DNA of 33,710 bases, taken from Mollicutes bacterium. GTDB lineage: Bacteria; Bacillota_I; Bacilli_A; Izemoplasmatales; Izemoplasmataceae. Positions 15,857-26,972 of the stretch are shown piece by piece. A program made the position numbers and the translations under genes. The stretch is taken from contig PWYL01000058.1 in assembly GCA_003568315.1 (NCBI GenBank), positions 1 through 33,710 of the forward strand, written 5' to 3'. Positions within the stretch are counted from its first letter, which is position 1. Each line of letters opens with the position of its first letter. The notes under the pieces were generated by a model. It was not told the DNA's origin. It saw only the letters and a program-made list of their open reading frames with translations, and made no database searches.

Positions 15857-15885
15857 AGTATAGGGTATCTGACCATGAATGTCAA
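15857..15885 (-). promoter_or_regulatory. Near-consensus promoter of the DUF2089 operon
   Basis: On the - strand a perfect TTGACA (15885-15880), a 17-bp spacer and TATACT (15862-15857) form the best promoter in the window. The AT-rich block just upstream (15886-15960) could act as an UP element. A small ACTG-N-CAGT dyad (15851-15859) overlaps the end of the -10 and could be an operator. Confidence 0.85.
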
Positions 15886-16015
15886 CACATAAGTTATAAA
15901 AATCAATATTGCAATTAATAAAATTAATTTAATACCCCCTTTTATATAAATTTAGACAATGTTATATTTTTCGAGTCGTACGCCGGCGCGCTTTCGGAAT
16001 TTGGTGGTGTACCTG
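15886..16015. other. AT-rich intergenic patch with short palindrome
   Basis: About the first 85 bases are very AT-rich, in sharp contrast to the GC-rich surroundings. The patch contains a perfect inverted repeat, AATTAAT-AAA-ATTAATT, at 15913-15929. It lies between two divergent promoters. It holds no ORF with a ribosome site. A role as UP element, regulator site or nucleoid-protein site is possible. Confidence 0.6.
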
Positions 16016-16044
16016 TGGCAATTTATCCCCATATCGTATATAAT
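16015..16044 (+). promoter_or_regulatory. Promoter of the activase/dehydratase genes
   Basis: A perfect TATAAT at 16039-16044 lies about 35 bases before the start codon. The best -35 match is GTGGCA at 16015-16020 with an 18-bp spacer, which is weak, so activation may be needed. A TTATCCCC element at 16023-16030 in the spacer recurs in front of ftsZ. Confidence 0.55.
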
Positions 16045-16079
16045 ATTGAGAGCAAGAAGAAGGAAACCAGGTGACCCGT

Positions 16080-19035
16080 ATGCGTAGGAAAGAATATCGT
16101 GTGGGCATCGATATCGGGAGCACGACCATCAAGGCCGTCGTGCTCGACGAGAGGGACCGGATCGTCCACAAGACCTATGACCGCCACATGAGCAGTATTT
16201 CCATCTCGCTCAAGGCGATGTTCGAGAAACTCGAGGAACGGTTCGGCGACATCCCCATGCGTTTCAACTTCACTGGAAGCGCGGGGCTCTCCCTCGCCAA
16301 GCATATCGGCGCTCAATTCACACAGGAAGTCATCAGCGCCACGACGGCGCTCAGACATCATGTTGGAGGCATTGATGTTTGCATCGAACTCGGCGGCGAG
16401 GATGCGAAGATCATCTTTTTTGACGGTGCCAATATCGAACAGCGTATGAACGGCACCTGCGCCGGCGGGACCGGCGCTTTCATCGACCAGATGGCCTCCC
16501 TTCTCGACACCGATGCCGCCGGGGTGAACGAGCTTGCCAAGGACTACGAGAAACTCCATGACATCGCCTCCCGCTGCGGCGTCTTCGCAAAAAGCGACAT
16601 CCAGCCGCTTTTGAACCAGGGTGCACGGAAGGAGGACATCGCCGCCTCGATCTATCAGGCCATCGTCAACCAGACGATCGGCGGTCTTTCCCAAGGCAAG
16701 AAAATCCGGGGCAAGGTCGCCTTTTTGGGTGGACCGCTCACCTTTTCGAGCGAACTCCGCAAGCGCTTCATCGAATACTTGAACCTCGAGGGCGTCTACA
16801 CGCCCGAGAACGGAGAGGTCTTCGTCGCCATCGGCGCCGCGCTCGAGGCGAAAGAAGCGCCGTTCAGGATCGAAGAAGTCATCGAGAGGATCAAGGCGTA
16901 TCGCCGACGCCACAAGGATGCCATCCGCAAGACCGTCGAGCCCCTTTTCAGCTCCGAAGCGGATTATGAGGAATTCCGGAAGCGCCATGAGAAGGCTTCA
17001 CTCGAGCGTATCGATTCCGGCGGATACCGGGGGAACGCTTATCTCGGCATCGACGCCGGCAGTACCACGACGAAGATGCTTCTCATCGGCGAGAATGAGG
17101 AGATCCTCTACGAATATTACGCCCACAACCGCGGCAACCCCGTCGACGTGACGCGCCGGGCCCTTCAGAGGATGTATGATTCCCTCCATGAAGGCATCAT
17201 CATCAAAAAGGCCTTCAGCACGGGCTATGGTGAAGAGTTGATCAAGAACGCCTTCCGCTTGGACGGAAGCGAGGTCGAGACCATCTGCCACTACAACGCC
17301 GCGAAATATTTCGATTCCGAGGTCGATTTCGTCGTCGACATCGGCGGACAGGATATGAAATGTTTCAAGATCCGCGACGGCGTCATCACGACGATCATTT
17401 TGAACGAGGCCTGCTCGAGCGGCTGCGGCTCCTTCGTGGAGACTTTCTCGGAATCCTTGGGTTATGAGATCAAGGATTTCGCCCGCCTCGCGCTGAAAAG
17501 CCGCGAACCCGTCGATCTCGGCAGCCGTTGCACCGTGTTCATGAATTCGAGCGTCAAGCAGGCCCAGTCAGAAGCCGCGAAAACCGAAGACATCTCCGCC
17601 GGCCTCGCCATGAGCGTCATCAAGAACGCCCTCTACAAGGTCATCCGCGCCCATGATGTCAAAGAGGAGTACGGGGATCGTATCCTCGTGCAGGGCGGCA
17701 CGTTCTTGAACGATGCCGTGCTCCGCGCTTTCGAAAGGGAAACCGGTGTCGAAGTGACGCGACCCGCCATCGCCGGCCTCATGGGAGCTTTCGGTGCCGC
17801 GCTCCTCGCGAGAAAGGCCGCCCATCCCGCCAACCACAGCACGCTTTTGGACACGGAAGAGCTGAAAAAATTCTCCTATGACACACGTCGTGCGACGTGC
17901 CGGAAGTGCGAAAATCTCTGCGCCTTGACCGTGAACATTTTCGGCGACGGTTCCCGCTACATCAGCGGCAACCGCTGCGAGAAGGGCGCGGGCCTCGAGA
18001 AGGGCTATGACGAGCTGCCCAACCTCTATCTCTACAAATACGACAAGGTCCTCTCTTATCAAAGCGATCCCGACAAGGACTACGCAAAGACCGTCGGCAT
18101 TCCACTCGTTTTGAACATGTACGAGAACATCCCCTTCTGGCAGCCCTTTTTCGATGCTTTGGATGTGCGCGTGGTCTACAGCGACCGTTCGACGAAGAAA
18201 CTCTATGAGGACGGACAGGATTCCATCCCGAGCGACACCATCTGCTATCCCGCGAAACTCGTGCACGGACACATGGAATCTTTGGAGCGAAAAAATCCCG
18301 ATTTCATCTTCTACCCGAACATCCCCTTCAACTTCAACGAATCCCCCCATGCCGACAACCACTTCAACTGTCCCGTCGTCGCCCACTATCCCGAAGTCAT
18401 CAACGCCAACATGGACCACCTCGATCTCGTTCGTTTCTTGCAGCCCTATCTCACGTTGAACGATAGAAAGAAGTTCATCGATGTCGCCCACGCAGCTTTG
18501 GCCCCCCATCTCAGGGTCACGAAAACCGCGCTGAAAAAGGCCTATGACAAGGGCATGGCCGCTTATGGGGCCTTCCGGGAGGATGTGCAGAAAGAAGGCG
18601 AACGCGCACTCGCCTACGCCCGGGAGAACAATCTCAACACCATCGTCCTCGCCGGCCGTCCCTACCATGTCGACCCCGAGGTCAACCACGGCATCCCGAA
18701 ACTCATCCGGAGCTTGAACGTCGTACTCGTGAGCGAAGACGCCGTGAACCATCTCGCCCAAGAGGAACGTCTGGGGGTCTTGAACCAGTGGACCTATCAT
18801 ACGCGTCTCTATGATGCCGCGAAAGCGATCAAGGACATGGAACGGGTGAACCTCGTGCAACTCGTCAGTTTCGGTTGCGGCCTCGATGCCATCACCACCG
18901 ACGAGGTCCAAGACATCCTCGAGAAAAACGGCAAGTTCTACACCCAGATCAAGATCGACGAGATTTCCAACCTCGGTGCCGTGAACATCCGTCTCCGGAG
19001 TCTCCTCTCGACAATGAAAAAGGAGGCTGAAGGCC

Positions 19036-19049
<14 letters not shown>
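16080..19049 (+). CDS. 2-hydroxyacyl-CoA dehydratase activase-like protein (two activase domains + DUF2229)
   Basis: This large protein (989 residues) carries two ASKHA-fold activase (BcrAD/BadFG) domains. Domain 1 (about 1-265) has GIDIGSTT at 9-16, then cysteines in NGTCAGGTGAF and SRCGVFAKSD that match the two cluster ligands of HgdC-type activases. Domain 2 (about 318-590) has GIDAGSTTTK, NEACSSGCGSF and SRCTVFMNSS. A cysteine-rich CRKCENLC follows at 607-614, then a DUF2229-type region to the end. Family logic is ATP-driven electron delivery from a bridging 4Fe-4S cluster to a dehydratase-like partner, which is the next gene. The natural substrate of this widespread fused type is unknown. 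I chose ATG 16080 after AGGTGA; GTG 16071 after AAGGA is an alternative. The end overlaps the next gene by 14 bases in another frame. Confidence 0.9.
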
Positions 19050-21427
<2,378 letters not shown>

Positions 21428-21450
21428 ACTTTGTCCGCTTTGGTGTTTCA

Positions 21451-21474
21451 TTATCCCCGCATATGCGTTATAAT
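21451..21474 (+). promoter_or_regulatory. Probable ftsZ promoter
   Basis: A perfect TATAAT at 21469-21474, in the context GCGTTATAATGGG, lies 38 bases before the ftsZ ATG. No good -35 is found at the usual distance (TTTCAT or GTTTCA). A TTATCCCC element at 21451-21458 lies about where a regulator or an alternative contact could act. The GC-rich ATATGC-type stretch between is not a hairpin terminator. Confidence 0.5.
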
Positions 21475-21512
21475 GGGTTTAAGTCAACCGGAGCCCAATT
21501 GGAGGTCATAAT

Positions 21513-22673
21513 ATGTTCGAAAAAGACGACCATTTCACCCAAAAACCTTCAATCAAAGTCATCGGCATCGGCGGTGGCGGCGGCAACGCCGTCAACCGCA
21601 TGATCGAGAACGAGGTGAAAGGGGTCGAATTCGTCGGCATCAACACGGATGCCCAGGTCCTCCGTCTTTCGCATGCCGATATCCGCCTCCAGATCGGCAA
21701 GAGTCTCACACGGGGACTCGGTGCCGGCGCCGACCCCGAAATCGGCCGCCGGGCCGCTTTGGAAAGTGAAGACGAACTGCGCGACCTCCTCAACGACACC
21801 GACATGGTGTTCCTCACCACCGGCATGGGCGGGGGCACCGGAACGGGCGCCGCGCCGGTCATCGCCAGGATCGCCCGTGAATGCGGGTGTCTGACCATCG
21901 GCATCGTCACCAAACCTTTCAAGTTCGAAGGAAGACGCCGCGTCGCGACCGCCCTCGAAGGGCTCGACGCCTTGAAACCCTATGTCGACACGCTCATCAT
22001 CATCCCCAACGACCGCCTCCTCTATGTGGTCGACCGCAACACCTCGATGCTCGAGGCGTTCCGCGAAGCCGACAACGTCCTCCGTCAGGGTGTGCAGGGC
22101 ATCGCCGAGATCATCACGGTGCCCGGCCTCATCAACGTCGACTTCGCCGATGTCAAGACCGTCATGAAAGACAAGGGTACCGCCCTCATGGGCATCGGTA
22201 TCGCTTCCGGCGAAGGCCGGGCGACCGAGGCCGCGAAGAAGGCGATCCACTCGCCGCTTCTCGATGCGAACATCGACGGTGCGACGGATGCCATCGTGAA
22301 CGTCACGAGCGGTACCGACATCTCGCTATGGGAAGTCACCGAAGCGATCGAGGCCATCCAGGCCGCCAGTTCCACCGAAATCAACATCATCCACGGAGCG
22401 ACCATCAACGAGGACCTCGAGGAAGAGGTCATCGTCACAGTCATCGCCACCGGTTTCGACGAGAAGAAGAAAATCGAGATCGACCAGCTCGGCGAGAGCG
22501 AATACGTCGAGACCGAGTATTCGCCGAAGCCGCAAGGGAAGTCTTCGAAAAAACCCGCGAAAAAAGCTGACAAAAAGAAGAAGAACAAGGCCGAAGAGGC
22601 GTCGAAGAAAGAAGAGGAGAAGGAACCGAAGAAAGAGAACATCCCCTCTTGGCTCAAAACCCGCTTCAAGTGA
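21513..22673 (+). CDS. ftsZ: Cell division protein FtsZ
   Basis: This tubulin-like GTPase assembles the division ring at midcell. It has 386 residues. The GTPase domain contains [14 protein letters not shown] (17-30), the tubulin signature [10 protein letters not shown] (106-115) and the T7-loop NVDFAD (208-213), which supplies the catalytic aspartates. A lysine/glutamate-rich linker (about 335-375) leads to the C-terminal peptide [10 protein letters not shown] (377-386), the conserved docking tail for SepF, FtsA and other partners. The ATG at 21513 has GGAGGT six bases upstream. The order ftsZ-yggS-sepF-yggT follows, as in Bacillus-type clusters, but no ftsA precedes it: tgt does. It has its own probable promoter. 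Confidence 0.98.
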   Translation: MFEKDDHFTQKPSIKVIGIGGGGGNAVNRMIENEVKGVEFVGINTDAQVLRLSHADIRLQIGKSLTRGLGAGADPEIGRRAALESEDELRDLLNDTDMVFLTTGMGGGTGTGAAPVIARIARECGCLTIGIVTKPFKFEGRRRVATALEGLDALKPYVDTLIIIPNDRLLYVVDRNTSMLEAFREADNVLRQGVQGIAEIITVPGLINVDFADVKTVMKDKGTALMGIGIASGEGRATEAAKKAIHSPLLDANIDGATDAIVNVTSGTDISLWEVTEAIEAIQAASSTEINIIHGATINEDLEEEVIVTVIATGFDEKKKIEIDQLGESEYVETEYSPKPQGKSSKKPAKKADKKKKNKAEEASKKEEEKEPKKENIPSWLKTRFK

Positions 22674-22678
22674 ATCCC

Positions 22679-23329
22679 ATGAACAAGCCGCTCATAGAAA
22701 GATTCCTCCGCCTTGATGGCGTCCGTATTGTCATGGCCTCGAAATATCTGGATGTCGAGGGCATCCGCATATTCCATGCCGCAGGCATCCGCGATTTCGG
22801 CGAAAGCCGCGTGGAGCATTTCCTGAAGAAAGCGCCGCTTCTCGAAGACCTTTCCTTCCGTCGCCATTTCCTCGGCACGCTCCAGACCAAGAAAGTGAAA
22901 AAGATCATCAACCGCATCGACTGCCTGCAGAGTCTCGACCGCGCCCGCCTCGCCAAAGAGATCGAAAAAAGGCGCGACGAGCCTCTCGATTGTCTCGTGC
23001 AGGTGAACATCTCCGCCGAAAAGCAAAAACACGGCATCGCCCCGGATGAAATCCCCGACTTTTTGGATTTTCTCTCTTCTCTCACGAAAATCCGCGTGAA
23101 AGGTCTCATGGGAATGGCGGAGTTGACGAAGGACCAAGACCGCATCCGCGAACAATTCGCTTTGTTGCGTCGTTTGCGTGACGAAGCGCGAAAGAAGCAC
23201 CCCGAGATCCGGGAACTCTCGATGGGGATGAGCGGCGATTACGAGCTCGCGCTCGCCGAAGGCGCCACCATCCTCAGACTCGGGCGCATCCTCTTGAGGG
23301 AGGCATTCGATGAGAAGGAAGAAGGATAA
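22679..23329 (+). CDS. ylmE: YggS/YlmE family pyridoxal phosphate homeostasis protein
   Basis: This PLP-binding, enzymatically silent alanine-racemase-like barrel protein helps control pyridoxal phosphate and amino-acid pools. At 216 residues it is slightly short for the family (about 220-235). The PLP lysine lies in IVMASKYLD (about 19-27). FGESRVEHFL, HFLGTLQTKKVKKII, VQVNISAEKQKHG and LSMGMSGDYELALAEGAT follow in the expected order. The usual VRIGTAIFG end is altered to LRLGRILLREAF. The ATG at 22679 is five bases after the ftsZ stop; a longer frame start at 22649 lies inside ftsZ and is unlikely. The end overlaps sepF by 20 bases. ylmD, which often precedes ylmE, is absent. Confidence 0.92.
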   Translation: MNKPLIERFLRLDGVRIVMASKYLDVEGIRIFHAAGIRDFGESRVEHFLKKAPLLEDLSFRRHFLGTLQTKKVKKIINRIDCLQSLDRARLAKEIEKRRDEPLDCLVQVNISAEKQKHGIAPDEIPDFLDFLSSLTKIRVKGLMGMAELTKDQDRIREQFALLRRLRDEARKKHPEIRELSMGMSGDYELALAEGATILRLGRILLREAFDEKEEG

Positions 23330-23606
23330 ACAAAGCGCCTACGAACGCACCGAGTTCATCAAAGTCGACGAGGATGTCGATGTTTTCGAACTCGCCGACA
23401 AGCTTCTCTACCGGAAACCCCTCATTCTGAACTTCGAGGATTTCGACACCGTCGAGAGCAACCGCTTCATCATCTTCCTTTCCGGAGTCGCCTATGCACT
23501 TGACGGCGATGTCGAAGTCATCCGCGAAAAGATCTTCGCCTTCGCGACGAAAAAGGATCTGAAAGACAAGAGTCTCCGTTCCTTCATCAAGAAATACAAG
23601 GAGTAG
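23310..23606 (+). CDS. sepF: Cell division protein SepF
   Basis: SepF tethers FtsZ to the membrane and bundles its filaments. This copy has 98 residues, shorter than the usual 140-150. The conserved core is present: KPLILNFEDFDTVESNRFIIFLSGVAYALDGDVEVI (given here as the region about 36-72), then the FAFATKKDL strand. The N terminus (MRRKKDKQSAYER) is short and basic and lacks an obvious amphipathic membrane-binding helix. The C terminus is lysine-rich (FIKKYKE). The ATG at 23310 follows GAGGGAGG by six bases and overlaps the end of yggS. It lies next to ftsZ, whose C-terminal tail is its known binding site. How this short form attaches to the membrane is unclear. Confidence 0.88.
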   Translation: MRRKKDKQSAYERTEFIKVDEDVDVFELADKLLYRKPLILNFEDFDTVESNRFIIFLSGVAYALDGDVEVIREKIFAFATKKDLKDKSLRSFIKKYKE

Positions 23607-23611
23607 TTTGC

Positions 23612-23872
23612 ATGTTCGCAACAATTCTTTCGATATTACTCACGGTGCTCGAGGTCTATTTCTTCATCCTCATCGCCTATATCCTGCTTTCTTGGTTCCC
23701 CACCATCCGGGAGAGCCGTTTCTATTATTATCTGCACCGGCTCGCCGACCCCTACATGCGTTTCTTCCGGGGGTTTCTCGTGGTCGGGACCTTCGATTTC
23801 ACCCCGATTGTGGGCTTTTTGATCTATCGCTTCGGACTTTATGCTTTCGCCGAGTTCGTCGCCTCCCTTTGA
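23612..23872 (+). CDS. ylmG: YggT family membrane protein (YlmG)
   Basis: This 86-residue protein has two hydrophobic helices (about 5-28 and 62-84) joined by a charged loop. It matches the YggT/YlmG family: LLSWFPTIRESRFYYYLHRLADPYMRFFR (about 26-54) is the family's conserved loop with its W-P and DPY features, and FTPIVGFLIYRF opens the second helix. The family has been linked to membrane or cell-division organisation in bacteria and chloroplasts, without a defined activity. The ATG at 23612 follows AAGGAG (inside the end of sepF) by about eight bases. It is the last gene of the ftsZ cluster. ylmH and divIVA, which follow it in Bacillus, are missing. Confidence 0.92.
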   Translation: MFATILSILLTVLEVYFFILIAYILLSWFPTIRESRFYYYLHRLADPYMRFFRGFLVVGTFDFTPIVGFLIYRFGLYAFAEFVASL

Positions 23873-23879
23873 TGGATGC

Positions 23880-23908
23880 TTGCAATTTCCGATACTTCGC
23901 ATTATAAT
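23880..23908 (+). promoter_or_regulatory. Promoter of the T-box-ileS unit
   Basis: TTGCAA (23880-23885), a 17-bp spacer and a perfect TATAAT (23903-23908) lie directly after the ylmG stop and about 20 bases before Stem I of the T-box leader. Confidence 0.75.
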
Positions 23909-23930
23909 GACATAAACAAAGATATGTGAA

Positions 23931-24151
23931 CATCTTTGAAGCGGACGCGTTCCCGGAATCCTCTGTGAAAGAGACCAAGTGGTCGCTGCGAACTTGGACA
24001 AAGGATGCGGGAATATCACCGTGGAGATGGGGGTTCGACGAGGGCCCTCCGCCGGAAGGCGTTACCAATACCGAGAGCTGGGCAACCGGAATGAAGGTGG
24101 CACCGCGGATTGTTGAAGTCCGTCCTTCCCGTGGTTGCTTTTTCTTTTTTT
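23931..24151 (+). promoter_or_regulatory. T-box riboswitch (isoleucine) upstream of ileS
   Basis: The leader senses uncharged tRNA and controls read-through into ileS. Stem I is readable: base pairs CATCT (23931-23935) with AGATG (24025-24029), then TTCCCG with CGGGAA, ATCCT with AGGAT, and CCAAG with CTTGG at the tip. In the 3' side of the specifier loop, an ATC isoleucine codon (24015-24017) is followed by A, as expected. The T-box sequence ATGAAGGTGGCACCGCGG lies at 24091-24108. The competing terminator pairs about 24100-24108 with 24129-24138 and is followed by a T-run at 24139-24151. The ileS ribosome site AAGGAGG is at 24156-24162. The variable base of the UGGN bulge is C, where U would pair with A73 of a standard tRNA-Ile. 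Confidence 0.93.
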
Positions 24152-24170
24152 ATAAAAGGAGGAATCCGCA

Positions 24171-26906
24171 ATGAAAGACTACAAAGACACGCTCCATATG
24201 CCGAAGACGGCTTTCCCCATGCGGGGGAACCTCGGCAAACGGGAGCCGGAACGACAAAAATTCTGGGAAGAGAACAAGATCTACGAGAAGCGTCTCGCGA
24301 AGAATGAGGGCAACGAGACCTTCACGCTTCCCGACGGCCCGCCCTATGCCAACGGCGACATCCACATCGGCACCGCCATGAACAAGGCCTTGAAGGACAT
24401 CATCGTCCGTGACAGGAGCATGCGCGGCTTCTACACCCGCTATGTGCCGGGCTGGGACACGCACGGGCTACCCATCGAGAGCGCGCTCACCAAGAACGAG
24501 GGCGTCGACCGCAAGGCCTTGACCGTCGCCGAATTCCGGAAAAAATGCGAAGACTATGCGCTCGGACAGGTCGTCAACCAGCGGGCCCAGTTCAAGCGCA
24601 TCGGCATCCTGGGCGAATGGGAGGACCCCTATCTCACCCTGGACAAGCATTATGAAGCCTCGGAGCTCGAGATTTTCGCCGACATGGTCGAAAAAGGGCT
24701 CGTTTTCAAGGGGTTGAAACCGGTGTATTGGTCGCCTTCGAGCGAGACGGCGCTCGCCGAGGCGGAAATCGAGTATGCCGACAAGCGTTCGCCCGCGATC
24801 TATTTCACCTTCGACGCCGTGGATACGGGAGTCTATGAAAAGAATTTCAAATTCCTCGCCTGGACGACGACACCCTGGACGATTCCCGCCAACCTCGCCA
24901 CCGCCGTGAGCGAAGAGATCGACTATGTCTTCTCTGAAGCCGACGGCGAGGTCTATGTCTTCGCGGCGGCCCTGGAAGAAGAAATCAAAGAGAAACTCGG
25001 CTTCCAAGAGATGCGGACCATCCGCCATGTCAAAGGCAAAGACCTCATCAGTCTCACCTACAAGCATCCGCTCTACGACAGGGTGAGCCCGATCGTCAGC
25101 GGCCACCATGTGAGTGTGGAAAGCGGCACCGGCCTCGTCCACATCGCCCCGGGACACGGGGAGGACGACTTCCTCATCGGCCAAAGGGAAGGCCTCGAGG
25201 TCTTTTGTCCCGTCGACGAGAGAGGGCACATGACGAAAGAGGCGGGCCGCTATGAAGGCATGTTCGTGGAAAAATGCTCGAAAGAGGTCGTGAAAGACCT
25301 CGAAGAGAAGGGCAACCTCCTCAAGATGGAATGGATCGAGCATAGTTACCCGCATGACTGGCGGACGAAGAAACCCGTCATCTTCCGTGCCACGGACCAA
25401 TGGTTCGCTTCCGTGGAGAGTCTGAAAGAGGATTTGCTCCGGGAGGTCGAAAGGATCGAATGGATTCCTTCCTGGGGCAAGGTCCGCATGGAGAACATGA
25501 TCAAGGACCGCGAATCGTGGTGCATCAGCCGCCAGCGCACCTGGGGCGTGCCGATTCCCGTATTCTACCACGAGAACAAAGAAGCGATCCTCGATGCCGA
25601 CATCATCCGCCACGTGGCGCGTCTTTTCGAGAAGCACGGCTCGAACATCTGGTTCGAATGGGACGCGAAAGACCTCCTTCCCGAGGGCTTCGCGAGTGCA
25701 AAGAGCCCGAACGGCCGCTTCACCAAGGAGACCGACATCCTCGATGTCTGGTTCGACTCGGGAACTTCCCACAAGGGCGGCATGACGGACAAGGGACTCC
25801 CCTTCCCCGCCGACCTCTATCTCGAGGGAAGCGACCAGTACCGCGGCTGGTTCAACAGCTCGCTCTCGACCGCCGTGGCCTCCCGCGGCGAAAGCCCCTA
25901 TCTGACCTGTCTCACCCACGGCTTCGTGGTCGATGCCGAAGGCAGGAAGATGTCGAAATCCCTGGGCAACGTCGTCAACCCCCTGAAGGTCATGGACGAG
26001 CTCGGAGCCGACATTCTCAGGCTCTGGGTCGCCTCCGTCGACTATCAGGCGGATGTCCGCATCAGTGACAAGATGATGAAGCAGATCGCCGAGAACTACC
26101 GCAAGATCCGCAACACCTTCCGTTTCATGCTCGGCGTGCTTTCCGGCTTCGACATCGAGCGCGACGGTGTGGCCTATGAAGAGATGGACGAACTCGACCG
26201 CTACATCCTGCTAAAACTCGACGACCTCGTCGATGGTGCCAATGCCTATTACGACCGCTACATGTTCGACGATGTCATGCGCATCGTCAACCGTTTCGTG
26301 ACGAACGATCTTTCCGCCTTCTATCTCGACATCATCAAAGACATCGTCTACATCGAGAAACAACAGGACAAGCGGCGCCTCTCCGCCCTCACCGTCGTGT
26401 ATCGCTCGCTTTCTGCGCTTGTGCGCATCCTCACACCCATCATCCCCCACACGACCGAAGAGGCCTATCAGCACTTCCCGAACAAGGACGAAACAAGTGT
26501 CTATCTCGAAAACATGCCCAAGCGGAGGTATCCGGAGGATGCGTCCCTCAAAAAGAAATATGACGCTTTCATGGCGCTCCGCGACAGAGTTTTGAAATCT
26601 TTGGAGGACGCCCGGAACGAAAAGAGGATCGGCGGCAGCCTCGAAGCGCGCATCAAGCTCTATCCCGCCGGAAGCGAAGAAGAAGAGCTCTTGCGAAATG
26701 TCGACGATCTCGCCCGACTCTTCATCGTGAGCGAGGCGGAGATCGCTTCCGAAGGCGAAGGCGCCTACAAGCATGATGCACTCACACTGGATGTCGAGAA
26801 AGCGGAAGGGGCCAAGTGCGAGCGGTGCTGGAAAATCGGCGCGACGAACGATGAAGGCGTCTGTTCGCGTTGCGAGGACGTACTCGCCGGCAACGACCGT
26901 CATTGA
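24171..26906 (+). CDS. ileS: Isoleucyl-tRNA synthetase
   Basis: This class I synthetase charges tRNA-Ile. It has 911 residues, typical of bacterial IleRS1. The N-terminal MPKTAFPMRGNL and GPPYANGDIHIGTAMNKALKD place the first signature at 65-68 as HIGT rather than HIGH. PGWDTHGLPIE follows. The CP1 editing domain contains LAWTTTPWTIPANLA and GTGLVHIAPGHGEDD. DVWFDSGTSH precedes KMSKS at 593-597. The anticodon-binding domain follows, and a C-terminal zinc finger uses C883, C886 and the CSRC pair near 899-902. The ATG at 24171 follows AAGGAGG. Expression is controlled by the T-box leader. The position after the ftsZ-ylmG cluster matches Bacillus, minus ylmH and divIVA. The HIGT variant is the only odd residue seen. 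Confidence 0.98.
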   Translation: MKDYKDTLHMPKTAFPMRGNLGKREPERQKFWEENKIYEKRLAKNEGNETFTLPDGPPYANGDIHIGTAMNKALKDIIVRDRSMRGFYTRYVPGWDTHGLPIESALTKNEGVDRKALTVAEFRKKCEDYALGQVVNQRAQFKRIGILGEWEDPYLTLDKHYEASELEIFADMVEKGLVFKGLKPVYWSPSSETALAEAEIEYADKRSPAIYFTFDAVDTGVYEKNFKFLAWTTTPWTIPANLATAVSEEIDYVFSEADGEVYVFAAALEEEIKEKLGFQEMRTIRHVKGKDLISLTYKHPLYDRVSPIVSGHHVSVESGTGLVHIAPGHGEDDFLIGQREGLEVFCPVDERGHMTKEAGRYEGMFVEKCSKEVVKDLEEKGNLLKMEWIEHSYPHDWRTKKPVIFRATDQWFASVESLKEDLLREVERIEWIPSWGKVRMENMIKDRESWCISRQRTWGVPIPVFYHENKEAILDADIIRHVARLFEKHGSNIWFEWDAKDLLPEGFASAKSPNGRFTKETDILDVWFDSGTSHKGGMTDKGLPFPADLYLEGSDQYRGWFNSSLSTAVASRGESPYLTCLTHGFVVDAEGRKMSKSLGNVVNPLKVMDELGADILRLWVASVDYQADVRISDKMMKQIAENYRKIRNTFRFMLGVLSGFDIERDGVAYEEMDELDRYILLKLDDLVDGANAYYDRYMFDDVMRIVNRFVTNDLSAFYLDIIKDIVYIEKQQDKRRLSALTVVYRSLSALVRILTPIIPHTTEEAYQHFPNKDETSVYLENMPKRRYPEDASLKKKYDAFMALRDRVLKSLEDARNEKRIGGSLEARIKLYPAGSEEEELLRNVDDLARLFIVSEAEIASEGEGAYKHDALTLDVEKAEGAKCERCWKIGATNDEGVCSRCEDVLAGNDRH

Positions 26907-26931
26907 TTTTTCCTTTCATCTGGAGTAGAAT
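26903..26931 (+). promoter_or_regulatory. Promoter of the YczE-deoCD-yfmFH operon
   Basis: TTGATT (26903-26908, overlapping the ileS stop), a 17-bp spacer and TAGAAT (26926-26931, context GTAGAATGG) precede the operon by about 40 bases. No terminator hairpin separates ileS from it, so some read-through from ileS is also likely. Confidence 0.65.
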
Positions 26932-26972
26932 GGAAAGGGCAAGCGAAAATACGACAAAACGGCGATGATACC

